From Notamacropus eugenii (taxonomy: Eukaryota; Chordata; Mammalia; Diprotodontia; Macropodidae), in contig NC_092872.1 in assembly GCF_028372415.1 (NCBI RefSeq), positions 13,854,479 through 13,918,478 on the forward strand: a stretch of 64,000 bases of DNA. Reading direction: 5' to 3'. Positions 43,555 to 53,929 of this stretch are shown here, piece after piece. Each line of letters starts with the position of its first letter. Within the stretch, counting starts at the first letter, position 1. The notes under the pieces are model-generated. The model ran no database searches and was not told where the DNA came from. It worked only from the letters and a program-made list of their open reading frames with translations. The position numbers were made by a program, and so were the translations under genes.

Positions 43555-43935
43555 TATCAAGTTTAATTCAACAAAATGTTACTGAAAGCACCTAATATGT
43601 ATGTAGTCCTGTGTTTGGTGCTGAATACAAGAACAGATAAGACTCAGACCCTGCAAGGTGGGAGTTCAGGATCTAGTGTGGAGGGGCCTTAGGGAGGATT
43701 TAGGGATGGAAGGAAACTTAGAGATCACCAACCTCATTTTAGAGGTGTAGCAACTGGTACGACCAAGACTGAAAGACCTGTAGAGGTCTACGGAAAATAG
43801 AAGAAAGGATAGATTATACTGTGAGGAGGAAGGGAGAAGGACTTTCAGGGAGGACTTCACGGAGGAAGGGGCATGTCAGCTAGGCCAAGAAGGAAGGGAC
43901 TTCTGAGAGAAGCCATCACAGTGAAATTGCACTTA
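43555..43935 (-). mobile_element. L2-type LINE fragment, antisense
   Basis: GCACCTAATATGTATGTAGT, GTGTTTGGTGCTGAATACAA and later GACTTTCAGGGAGGACTTCA. Confidence 0.6.
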
Positions 43936-44019
43936 CCAGTGAAAGAATTGAGGGAAATTATCGATATTATTGTTGTTTTTATCTCAAAGAGAGACATAAC
44001 CAAAGGGAAAAATAGTGCC

Positions 44020-44262
44020 AACCTATCAGGCGTCACTGATAGAGCGCTGGTCTTGGAATCTTCATGGGCTCAAATCTGGCCTCAGACACTTACTACCTGT
44101 GTGACCCTGGGCAAGTCATTTAACCCTGTTTGCTTCAGTTTCCTCATCTGTAAAATGAACTGGAGAAGCAAATGGCAAAGGAGTTCAGCATCTTTGCCAA
44201 GAAAGCCCCAAGTGGAGTCACCAAGGGTCGGATGCGACTGAAACAACTGAACAACGAAATTA
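44020..44262 (+). repeat. Marsupial tRNA-type SINE
   Basis: AATCTGGCCTCAGACACTTA, CTGTGTGACCCTGGGCAAGT, TGGAGAAGCAAATGGCAAAG, CCAAGAAAGCCCCAAGTGGA, GCGACTGAAACAACTGAACA. Confidence 0.88.
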
Positions 44263-45449
44263 GACGTCAAAAATTCTCCAGAGAGGAAATAGCCAAGCTT
44301 TCTCTCCTAGCTAGTTCCCAGCACTTAGCCTTGTTGGTGAACCGGGCTGGATAACAGAGACCTAAATGACACCCAATTAAACAATCTGGAATTTAGATCA
44401 TAGATTTTGACCTGGAAGTGACCTCAGAGGCCCAGCAGTACAACTCCCTTATTTTAGGGAATGATCAGAGGTGGGGCTTTCGACTCTCAGACTGGTACTT
44501 TCCATTGTATCATGGCTACCTTCATTTGAGGGGCTAGATAGGAAGAAGGATGAAGGGAAGAAATTACAGAGAAGCAGATTGAGAACTGATACCAAAGAAG
44601 ACCAAGTTAAAACTGAGAGGTTTGTTTTAAGAAGGCAAAACTACTTGTCCATTCAAAAGTGAAATGAGTTATGGAAGCAGCCAGTTTCAAATTACATGAT
44701 CTCTTAGGCCAAATTTCAGCTCAGGGGAAGGCACACTCCTCCCCACCCCCAAATCATTCTTACTGTAGGGCCTGGAAATTCTATTATAACTTTGCCCTAA
44801 GGTTCCAACCCATGGAATTGAAAATCCCAGCTGTTATTTCTACTTCAGTGATTCAATTTGTCATATCCTAGGGGTGCCCTAAATGTCTATGGGCAGCAAG
44901 TAGTTTAGTTTTAAACTTCTTTACATTTTGATTCCCCAAATTCTTATGAAGTAGCATTTTATAGGGAAGTACTCAAAAAAATTCAGTCCAAGAATTTGGG
45001 TTTGGAGCCTTCCACTGAATTGGTGTGCCCCTGGGTCTCTTCTCTTTAGATAGGTTTCTTTTTTCAAGTGAGGTAGGACTAGATTTCTAAGGTTCTTTCC
45101 AACTAAATCTTATGAAAATTGAGTCCCACAGGTGAAGTAACTTCCATGTGCAGGGTTGAAAGCTGGTAGATAGGAGAGCAGGTCTTTGTGTAGATACATT
45201 TTTCATTCCATGGGGGAAGGAGCAACCTCAAATCCCAGCTTTACCATCTACCACCTGTGACCTAAGGTTATATCACAACTTGGGTGTGCCCATTCCTCAC
45301 TTCTTAAATGAAGGAATTAAGATTATGTGACCTCCTGTCACTCCCATGCCCGAATCTGAGACGACAAACCTTCCCATTATCCATCCCTTGATACCAGCCA
45401 ATCACCATACTTAGTCAGCTCAGTCTCCTCATCCCCCAAATGGATCAGT

Positions 45450-46050
45450 GACAAAGCCTGATTGGTCTCCCTGCTGCCCTTCTCTCATGATCCCCTCCTA
45501 TAACTCTACATTTTTGTTAGTACATCATCTCCTCTGGTAAAACATTAGGTCCTCGAAGGGAGAGACTGGTATCTTTGGATGCCAGCACCAGGAATACAGT
45601 ACTTAATAAATACTAGATTGTCTCACCAAACAACAAACTGGTATTTCTAAAGCATAGGAGTGGCTACCACTATTTTGTTCAAAAAGCCCACTCCCTGTGG
45701 CCAAGTCATTTGGCATTCAAGGTCCTTCACACTTTGCCAATTATCCATTTCTCCCTCTCAAAGACCAAGATGACTAGCGTATGCTGGGCCATTTCCAAGC
45801 TCATCTACAGTTCCCCCTTTTCCAAAGGGCCTTTTCCCCATGTGTTCCCTTCAACTCACCTCCCTGAATTTACTGTTTATATCATCTATTTAGTTAAGTT
45901 GCAACCTCAACTTTAAAGGAACTGTATCTGCCAGATACAGAGATCAATACTTACTGCTCCAGAACAGAAATCTACCTTCCTATAATGTATCCTCAGGGCT
46001 TACTTCTGACCTCTGGATCTTCAAAAGCTTGGAAGTTGGGAACCTATTAT
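45450..46050 (+). mobile_element. L2-type LINE pieces
   Basis: 45450-45615 ends AATACAGTACTTAATAAATA; 45690-46050 gives TTTGGCATTCAAGGTCCTTC and related ORF2-end text. Ends just before the 3' end of the SNHG15-like gene. Confidence 0.6.
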
Positions 46051-46191
46051 ATAACACCTCCCTACCCCACTGCCCATGATTTATTGGCTCTGACCCCACT
46101 CCATGCCACAAATGTTAACAGCAATGATCACAATCTTGACACTCTAGAGCAGAAATGAAACTGAGAGAGCAGTATTTTTGCAAAAATTAGG

Positions 46192-46197
46192 TTTATT
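46192..46197 (-). terminator. SNHG15: AATAAA poly(A) signal of the SNHG15-like gene
   Basis: TTTATT on the plus strand gives AATAAA on the minus strand, about 112 bases past the last acceptor. Cleavage is expected some 10-30 bases further, near 46165-46182. Confidence 0.6.
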
Positions 46198-46383
46198 AAG
46201 TATCATTAATGGCTCTAAAGTCCAAGAGGTGACTATGGCATCTTGAAGAGGGCTCCATTCTCCGTATTCCTCCTCTGTCTCCTTCACAAAGCTGATGCAA
46301 AGCCTAAACCTAAAGAACAGAGAAGTCAAAATGAGTTAGACATGGCTTTGGTTTTCACACAAACATTTACTTTTTCCAGTCTA

Positions 46384-46524
46384 GCCTGTAATATCTGAGA
46401 TTTCTATAACCTTACTCCGAAGTCATAGCAGAGTGAGGCCTCAAACCATCTCAGGGTTACTCTAGCAAGTCTTTAGGAATGTCTGGAATCATAGAGGACA
46501 CCGACATGCTGGAAAGCTTGCATA
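46384..46524 (-). ncRNA. SNORA9: H/ACA box snoRNA, fits SNORA9
   Basis: Read on the minus strand. Hairpin 1 is closed by GCAAG (46521-46517) with CTTGC (46469-46465), with an upper stem ATGTC/GACAT. The H box AGAGTA (46463-46458) fits ANANNA. Hairpin 2 is closed by CTGAGAT (46454-46448) with ATCTCAG (46401-46395), with upper stems CCT/AGG and ACTC/GAGT. The ACA box (46389-46387) is followed by three bases to the 3' end. It sits between splice sites of the host, as intron-encoded guides do. It directs pseudouridylation of another RNA; I have not worked out the target. The SNORA9 name comes from its place in the SNHG15 position; the exact 5' end is uncertain by a few bases. Confidence 0.82.
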
Positions 46525-46924
46525 CAGCCCACAGGATAGACTTCCATCAAGCTATCCTGAGGTGGGGTAATCTTTCAAAGAATAGTGAGGCACAGTGAAC
46601 CAGCCGCTTAACTTGATAAGCCAGGGAAAAGCTAAGACTGGCAGCCAAGTCTGCACACCTGGCTCCATCATTCTCATGGATGGCAATGCTGGCCCTCACC
46701 CAATTCCTCTCCCCTTCAAATAAAATGTAAGGGTCATAAGGGGACTGGAAATTTTTTAAAGGACATATCAAGTTTAAAGGAGGCCTTTGGAAATTGAGGA
46801 GCAATTGAACAAGGTGATGTTGACATAAGTCCACTAGTAAACTGTACACCTACCAACTGTAGTCCACCAAAGAAAGTCTCACAATTGCTGGAAGCCAGTC
46901 AATGACCAGCACCTGAAACTAAAA

Positions 46925-47400
46925 ACAGGAGAAATGAGACAGAACTTGTTGATTGTTTCTATGATTTGTTGTTTAACCCACTCATTCTTTAGGATTAGAT
47001 TATTTAGTTTCCAATTAGTTTTTGGTCTATCTTTCCATGGTCTTTTATCACATATAATTTTTATTGCATTATAATCTAAGAAGGATACACTGACTATCTC
47101 TGCCTGTCTGCACTGGATTGTGAGGTTTTTATGTCCTAGGACATGTTCAATTTTTATATATGTGCCATGTACTACTGATAAAAAGGTATATTCCTTTCCA
47201 TTCCTATTCAATTTTCTCCAGAGATCTATCATATCTACTTTATCCAGAGTTTTATTCACCTCCTTAACTTCTTTCTTGTTTATTTTGAGGTTAGATTTAT
47301 CAAGTTCAGAGAGGGGGAGGTTGAGGTCCTCCACTAGTATAGTTTTACTGTCTATTTCTTCCTGTAACTCTCTTAATTTCTATTTATTTACCCCAATAAC
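46925..47400 (-). mobile_element. L1 ORF2 fragment in an SNHG15 intron
   Basis: The minus-strand frame 47334-46939 reads LNKTLDKVDMIDLWRKLNRN-type text (VNKTLDKVDMIDLWRKL), EYTFLSVVHGTYIKIEHVLG and WKLNNLILKNEWVKQQI, matching the end of the L1 endonuclease domain (human: DLIDIYRTFH, HGTFSRIDHILGHK, WKLNN-LL-N-WV). It is unusually open for so old a fragment, but truncated at both ends. Confidence 0.9.
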
Positions 47401-48229
47401 ATAAAAGAGATTAGCATCAGAGCCCCAAGAACTGAAGCCTAATGCTTCCCACTAAGCCCAAATCAGAACTCTCAAATAACACAAGGCTCACCTCACCGCT
47501 CCAACACCATAATCAGAAAGGGGAGGGCAGGGTCTTGAACCACTTCCAAAGTGTTTCTGGGAATGCAAAGGGTCACCACAACCTGAGACAGGAGGAATGA
47601 GATCAAAATTTAAAAACCTAACACTGAGCTATTGACTCAGTAACTAATTACCATGCCATAGCATATACTCTTAAATGAACTTACCCAGTTGGTTTAGTAG
47701 CCCCATGCATTAAGAGGCAGGTTCAGCCTACTCCTGTAAGAAGAGAGAATCTGGTTAATAAGAGTGGAAAGTGGCATCATAGAGAACACTAGATTAAGAG
47801 TAAGAAGGCTGAGATTCAGACTTCTAGCTCCCCTCCCCTATTTCAATGGTTCTCACTGTGAAACCTTAGAAAAGAGATTGTTTAACTACTGAGGATGTGG
47901 GGGGTCTCAGCTGTTTCATATGTAATCTCATGTTAGAGCTTGGACGTGAGTCACCACCTGCTTTAATTCCTTTGTTTTGCGTTTTATGAGTTATTCTGGA
48001 GTCTGGGTGGAAAGTTTAACTCCTGGCACTTTTCTCTATTAGGGAATTTTAGTCTAAACACCAGAAACCCACCATTACAAGGTGGAGAGGGAGGTTAGTC
48101 CTGACTCCCGTTTCCCCAGTACCTTCCCTTTGTTCCTTGGATTTCTCTTGTCATCCGATGTCCCATCGCTGTTACCAAGTCTTGGAAGTTCACAGGACAT
48201 TTACCTCTCATTTCACAGGTAAGACAACA

Positions 48230-49340
48230 AGACTCACAGCGTTTCCTACGGCGTGCCCGAAGTCACCGAGGGGAAGACAGCCTGGGATTCGAACCCAGGT
48301 CCCGCGTCTGCCAAGTCCAAGGCTCTTTGCTCTTGACTTCCTCCCTCCTCCGCCTCTGCCTCCTGGCTTCCTTCGCGTCTGTCAAAATTCAGCTTTTGCC
48401 CGACACCTTTCCCTGTCCTCCTCCACGTGGGTGCCCCCTCGGAGGGCACCGGGATCACGGCACGCGTCTACGCGGTTCGTATAGGGCTGTTCGCACGTGG
48501 CATTCTCCCGGCATATCTGCGAGCTCCCCGGGAAAAGCTTCAGGTGTTTGTCCTTCCGTTGTCTGCACAGAGCCTGGCACCGCGGGCGCTAGGGGCATGG
48601 GGAGGCAGGGCACGTGCCCGGGGCAGAGGCCACCCCAAGGATGCCCAGGTCGCCTGGCAGAAGATGGCCCTGCACGTGGCGGGCCTGGGCTGCGCCCCCT
48701 CCATCCCGGGCTCCTCCACTGAGGAGAGAACGGGACGTCATCAGGGCAGGTGCCCGGCGGGTCCCGGCCACGTGCCCCCGCAGCCCGCCAAGGCAACATA
48801 ACCCTCCGTGATGAAGGCTCCAGGGCCTCACCGTCCTTACCGGGCCACAGCCACCGGCTGGAAGTCTCCAAGGCCCAGGATGGACTCGGATACGACTTGA
48901 GAGTACGGAAGCCATGCCCACCACCGCCATAGCGCAGAGGCCTTGCCACGCCCCCGTGCGCCTTACGTAACCGCGCAGTCCCCGCCCCTCGTAGGTGGGT
49001 CGGAAGAAGGTGGGCGGGCTGCCACGTGGTTTCTACTCCGCCCTCCCGCGCGGCTGGTCTGGCTCTAAAGTTTTATCCAGATTAGAAAATACCTCTGTGT
49101 CCTGGCCTGCGCGACCGCTGTTTTTAAGGGAGGGGCGTCTCTTTCCTTTTCTCACTTCCCTCCCCAGTGAGAAGTTTTAAGGAAGCAAAGTATTTGTTCC
49201 AGACATGTTAGAACGAGGGGGGAAGGACTGTTGGCCACGTCCGGGGGGCACCGGGAGCCGGAGCTTTCCAAGAGCGCTGCATGGGGGGAGCCCGAGGTCC
49301 CGCGGTCTCGTTCCGACATCTCCTCCTTCTAAACCTCAGT
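48230..49340. promoter_or_regulatory. CpG island and promoter of the SNHG15-like gene
   Basis: A dense run of CpG in otherwise CpG-poor DNA, covering the first exon. It holds CACGTG E-boxes at 48424, 48494, 48611, 48675, 48769 and 49023 (a seventh at 49601 lies outside), a palindromic TTACGTAA at 48963-48970 just upstream of the likely start, GACGTCAT near 48735, and GC boxes at 48980-49020. E-boxes of this type bind MYC/MAX, USF or TFE factors. Small open frames on both strands here are side effects of GC richness. Confidence 0.75.
48841..48930 (-). CDS. Short upstream frame in SNHG15 exon 1, 31 codons (exon 1 part)
   Basis: An ATG just after the likely RNA start opens MAVVGMASVLSSRIRVHPGP then WRLPAGGCGP to the exon end. 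After splicing to exon 2 it reads one more codon (GAG) and stops at TAG (47730-47728), so its stop lies far upstream of three further junctions. This is the usual pattern of a snoRNA host degraded by nonsense-mediated decay. A functional peptide is possible but not shown. Confidence 0.35.
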
Positions 49341-49600
49341 TCCTCTTCTGAAAAGCAAAGCTCTGTAGTAAAGTAAAATCTTTGAAGTCAGAGCTTATAA
49401 GCCTTTGACCAAGAAGGAGACTATTCCAAGTAAATTTCCTCCTTCACAGGGAGAACTCTTGGGAAAGATGATGGGGATACTTGTTGCAACAAAAGTGGTG
49501 GAAGTGTGGGATCCTGCACTAACACCCAAAAACGTAAGAAAGTCTAGAGGGAGGACGTCATAGCGGATCAACAGGAGAACCTAGGAGTCCTCCTGTACTC

Positions 49601-49606
49601 CACGTG
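49601..49606. promoter_or_regulatory. CACGTG E-box outside the island
   Basis: CACGTGAC, 0.6 kb upstream of the cluster. Confidence 0.3.
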
Positions 49607-49749
49607 ACCTCACACCCTGCATTTCCAACTGGTGATTTCACCTTTACACCGCCCTCCTATGTGGCCCCTTCAGTCCTCTAACGCTGCCACTGGTTTTCCC
49701 TTCACACCTGGACTACTGGAATAGTAGTGCCTCCCTTCCCAGTTTGGTT

Positions 49750-50052
49750 TTTTTCTTTATTAAAGGGGCCAGCCCTTGAGCAACTACTTAAAGAAGCCTA
49801 TTCATTGAATGGGTATATCTCACTCAAAGTGGGAACGTGATAAGACCTTAGCCTGAAAAGCCCAGGTCTCCCATGGCATGCTGGGCCATCTCCAGTCATC
49901 CTGATGAATATCAGGCCACTGGGCCCAGATGACTCAGGAGAAGAAAGTGAGGTTCCTCACAGCCCTCCCTCCCTCAAATCAAAGTCACCTGCAAGTCATA
50001 TAGTCATCTTGATATCATGGTCCTCTTCAAGAATGAAGGACAAATACAACAG
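49750..50052 (+). repeat. Composite marsupial SINE
   Basis: Head ACTTAAAGAAGCCTATTCAT to CCTTAGCCTGAAAAGCCCAG, then a 3' module with TCTCCAGTCATCCTGATGAA, GAAAGTGAGGTTCCTCACAG and TGGTCCTCTTCAAGAATGAA, ending CAAATACAACAGC. The module recurs inverted at 61693-61865. Confidence 0.65.
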
Positions 50053-50945
50053 CTGAAATAGTTGCCAGCTGTTGGATCTGCCTGCCCCAAGTCTCTCCCC
50101 ACTCCAATCCATCTGGCCTTTGAAATGACTTTCCTAAGGTGCAGGTCTGATCATGTCACTCACCCCACTCAAACTCCAAGGGCTTCCTATTACCAGATGT
50201 TCTGTTTGGCATCCAAAGCTCTTTATAGCTTAACTTCCTCCTACCTTTCTCTACTTGAACTCCATACTCACTAACATGCATTCTTCAGTTCAATGGTCTC
50301 TTGTTGATTTCATGAATGAGGCATTCCATCTGGGCATTCTCTCCAGCCATTCTTACTATTCCTGGTAAGCTCTCCCTTCTCAACTCTGACTACTGACCTC
50401 TCTGGCTTCCTTAAGTCCAACTAAAATCCCACCTCCTATAGGAAACCTTCCCTAACCCTTCTTAATTTCAGTGCTTTCCCTCTTTTAATTACTTCCTATT
50501 TATCCTGTATATAATTTGCTTTGTATACCTTTGTTTGCATGTTGTCTTCCCTATTAAATTGTGAGTTCTTTGAGTTCAGGCACTGTCTTTTTCTTCTTTT
50601 TGTGCTGTTTCCCCAGCACACCGTATCATAGTGCCTGTCACATAGTGGGTGCTAGTGTAGTTATTTCAGTCATGTGGGACTTTTTGTGAGTTTTTTGGGG
50701 GTTTTCTTGGCAAAGATAATGGAGTGGTTTGCCATTTCTTTCTCCAGCCCATTTTACAAATGAGGAGACTGAGGCAAATAGGGTTAAATGACTTGCTCAG
50801 GGTCACACAGCTACGAAGTATCTGAGGCCAGATTTGAACTCATGATGATGAGTCTTCCTGATTACAAGCCCAGAGCTCTCCATTTTCACACCTAGCTGCC
50901 CTTAGTAGACATTAATAAATGTTTATTGATTGATTGATTAAATAG
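50053..50945 (+). mobile_element. L2-type LINE 3' end with a SINE in its tail
   Basis: ORF2 end (AGGTGCAGGTCTGATCATGT), then AGGAAACCTTCCCTAACCCT, ATTGTGAGTTCTTTGAGTTC and TGCCTGTCACATAGTGGGTG. After the SINE at 50650-50903 the tail resumes as GTAGACATTAATAAATGTTT with a TGAT repeat end. Confidence 0.8.
50650..50903 (-). repeat. Marsupial tRNA-type SINE inside the L2 tail
   Basis: GGGGTTTTCTTGGCAAAGAT, GTGGTTTGCCATTTCTTTCT, GGGTCACACAGCTACGAAGT, ends CACACCTAGCTGCCCTT. Splits the L2 tail. Confidence 0.85.
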
Positions 50946-51149
50946 GTGTAGGATATATACAATATAGAATGAGGGGGAGGGGCACTTAAAAATGGAATAT
51001 CAGAAAAGGATAACTGAAGGAAATGAATACGATCTTGCTTAGTGAATGAAAAGTTAGATATTTTCTTGCCAGATTAATTATTTTCTGCATTCAACCATGC
51101 TTATATATAGAGGAGGCAATAAGTGAATGTTTGTTGATGATAATTAAGC

Positions 51150-51650
51150 TGCCCAATCAATGTTCCTGCAGCCATGGTCTGCCCCTGTTACACCTCTGCT
51201 CCAAAACTGCGGTGTGGCCCCGTAGGTTGTACAATAAAAATACATGCTCCTTGGTTTGGCCTTTGAAGCCTGGCACAATCTGGCTCCAGCCTGTCTTTCT
51301 AGACTGTTTAGTCATTACTTCCTCACTAGCAGCTCCAATTGAGGTCATTGACATTCTGGCCTGCATCCTGCTTGGACTCCATCTTGACTCCACCTTGGGC
51401 TGTGACAAGTGACCTTTCACTTTTTGCCTTGAACCAAGCTTCTACCTCGCTTCCAGACCACCAGTTTCAACAATTCAGTTTTTTCTTCTGCCTTCCTCTC
51501 TATCCCATGAGAAACAAGCATTCCACCCCAAGGTACTCCTCCCCCTTTAAACTCCCCCTTATGAGCTGGCTACTCTCCTTACAATGTAAGCTCCTGGAGG
51601 GAAGCATTATTTCTTGCTTGTTTTTGTGTACCCACTGTTTAGTAGCCAAG
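51150..51650 (+). mobile_element. L2-type LINE 3' portion
   Basis: TTGGTTTGGCCTTTGAAGCC and GGCACAATCTGGCTCCAGCC, then AATGTAAGCTCCTGGAGGGA. The tail abuts an antisense copy that starts at about 51652. Confidence 0.7.
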
Positions 51651-51651
51651 T

Positions 51652-53330
51652 CAAGAAGCATTTATTAAGTCTCTACCAAGTGCCAAGCAATGAAAATACA
51701 ATAAAAGGCAAAAAACAGAGTTAGTGGGCATAGCCCGGATGAAGATCCAGCAAAGGAAGCTGAGAAGCAGACAGATAAGTAGGTAGGAACAGAAGAAAGA
51801 GTAGTATCCCAAAGACCTAGAGAGAAGAGAGTATTAAAAAAAAAAAAAGGTGATGGACAGGGTCAAAGGTTTCAGAGAGGTCAAGAAGGCTGAGGCTGAA
51901 GAAAAGTCCAGCGGAGTTTAGAAGACACATGGGCATGTAGTAGGTGGTAGGGAAGCAATTGATGATACAGTTATCCCTTCCACATTTCAAGGGCTAGGGT
52001 CATGGTTCTGTGGAGATCTAGGAAATCCTTCTAAAATTTTTTGGCCTTCTCTTCATAGCAGAAAATAAATCTGAATTTTTTTTTCTTTTATGGGGTGCTT
52101 ACAGTACCTTATTGTAAAATTTGTGTTATGTCATAGTATTATACAGTATTATACATATGTGGTATGCATTTCTGAGTTTCTCATCTTTTTCTGTGTCATG
52201 TGCTGGCCTAAATGTGTCATCTATGGCTTCTGCAAAACTCCCCAAAAATTCCTATTTAATTTCTTATGCTGACTCTCAATATATTGAAACCTCAATGCAG
52301 AAAATTGTCATGTGGAAAGGATAACTGTCTGTGAAAAAAATGGGAATGAAAGAGGGGACAATTTGCTGAAGGAAAACACGATGGAATGGTTTCACTTGTA
52401 TGTGTAGAAGGTTTGCTCTTGGTGAGAAGTACTATCTCATCACATGAGATGGGGTAAAGGAGATAGTGGGAGAAAGCATCTGGGTGAAGCTAGATAAAGA
52501 GGTGGGGAGAAGAGGGAGCTCTTGGCTAATGGCCTCAGTTTTGTCTGAGGCAAGTTTCTCAGTTGAGAGCATACAAGAAGGTGGAACCATGGGAGATTTT
52601 AAAGAGGGATGAAAAGGTTTGGAAGTTCCCTGTGATGAGTAGGATAGTAAATTAGGGAGCTGTAAAAGCATTGTTTAGCAGCCCTTAGGGCCCAGTTAAG
52701 GTTCTATGACATAAATTTGTAGTGGACCCAGTCAGTATCGTTTTTTGTGATTTCCTCCAGCTTCATTCAGCAGCATGTGTGTAGGAGCCAAGACAGCAGA
52801 TGGTGGGAATGATTCAAGGCTGAGGCTTGGCAAGGCACAATCATTGATATGATAATGGCGCAAGGAACTCAAAAGAAGAGGACAGGATTGTGTTGAAGTG
52901 GTTCACCAAGGGATCAAGATGGAGAAAGGAGGGTAGTGATATGAGAAGGCAGAGAGAGATGGAAAACTAATAGATTGTGATCAGATAAAGGAATTTCAGA
53001 GTTCTCAATCATGGAGGTGGTACATTTGTAGATGATGGCAAGATTAAGGTTATGACCATTTTTGTATATGAGTGAGGTGAGGTGAAAGAGTAGGCCATGG
53101 GAAATAAGTTGAAAAACTTATTAAGGTATTGAGGGAGTATCCGTATGTACACTGAAGTCCCCACTATGAGGGCAGGGGTTGGGGAGGAGAGGAGTATTTT
53201 GAGGCAGATACTGAATTCATTGAAGAAGAAAGGGGAGGTGTTCTGGAGGTCTATAGACAACATCTACCAGGATTTTGATCTGGGCCTTGAAGGACTGGTA
53301 AACTAGAACCCAGGATCTTGAGTTCTAATA
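51652..53330 (-). mobile_element. Long L2-type LINE remnant, antisense
   Basis: AAGCATTTATTAAGTCTCTA tail, then GGTCAAAGGTTTCAGAGAGG and TCAAGAAGGCTGAGGCTGAA, and near 53140-53170 GTACACTGAAGTCCCCACTA: antisense of ORF2 text from L2-like elements. Internally deleted; edges approximate. Confidence 0.55.
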
Positions 53331-53449
53331 TAGTATTCCTTCTAATTCAATTCTACAAAGGATTTATAAATGCCCATTATTGTCAAGGCACTGTATTAAA
53401 GGGTACAAAGACTAAAAACTCTCTGTCCTGAAGGAACTTCTGATAGGTT

Positions 53450-53700
53450 AGCAGCACAGAGGATACCGAATACTGGACCTGGAGTCAGGGAGAACTGAGT
53501 TCAGTTCTGGCCTCAGATGCTAAACTAGCCGAGTGACCCTGGGCAAGACATTTAACCTGTCTGCCTTAGTTTCCTCACCTGTAAAATGGAGAAAATAGCA
53601 TGTACTGCCCAGGTTGTTGTGAGGATCAAATGAGATATTTGTAAATCACCTTGCAAACCTTAAAGAGCTGTATAGATGCTAGCAATGATTACTATGTAAA
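53450..53700 (+). repeat. MIR/CORE-type SINE, near full length
   Basis: GGACCTGGAGTCAGGGAGAA, GAGTGACCCTGGGCAAGACA, CACCTGTAAAATGGAGAAAA, GGTTGTTGTGAGGATCAAAT, CCTTAAAGAGCTGTATAGAT. Confidence 0.88.
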
Positions 53701-53714
53701 GGATGGGATATAGG

Positions 53715-53715
<1 letters not shown>

Positions 53716-53755
<40 letters not shown>
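53716..53755. repeat. (TG)n microsatellite
   Basis: Nearly pure TG run of 40 bases. Confidence 0.95.
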
Positions 53756-53757
<2 letters not shown>

Positions 53758-53929
53758 CTATATACAGGTCTGTGTGTGTTTAATTTGAGGAGGGGAAAGA
53801 GCAGGAAAAAAGGTTGTGGGGGAGGGAAACACGAATCGGGATCAATGGGAAAAGCGTCCGGTAAAAATTGAGCTCAAGGGCTGTCCTCCCGAGGTTCTTT
53901 TGAACTCAGGATAAGGCCAGCCTCCATCT

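Larger units (their letters stand above)
46170..48940 (-). ncRNA. SNHG15: SNHG15-like snoRNA host gene, five exons
   Basis: Spliced non-coding RNA gene upstream of MYO1G on the same strand, as SNHG15 is in human. Proposed exons 5' to 3': about 48940-48841 (donor CCCG|GTAAGG), 47733-47685 (acceptor CTTCTTACAG, donor CTGG|GTAAGTT), 47582-47497 (acceptor CTCCTGTCTCAG, donor GAGCG|GTGAGG), 46912-46854 (acceptor TTTCAG, donor GTTG|GTAGGTG), and 46309 to about 46170 (acceptor TTCTTTAG, poly(A) signal AATAAA at 46197-46192). The spliced RNA is about 440 nt without a long frame. The last intron carries the H/ACA snoRNA. A pyrimidine start CCTCTGCGCT near 48940 resembles the 5'TOP start usual for snoRNA hosts. 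The gene name rests on position and the snoRNA; exon calls rest on splice signals only. Confidence 0.75.

Noticed and set aside
48137-48949. Several overlapping frames of 60-164 codons on both strands near 48.1-48.9 kb
   Set aside because: They lie in the CpG island, where GC richness removes stops; proline/arginine/glycine-rich text on both strands is typical of that. Only the short exon 1 frame fits the splice model.
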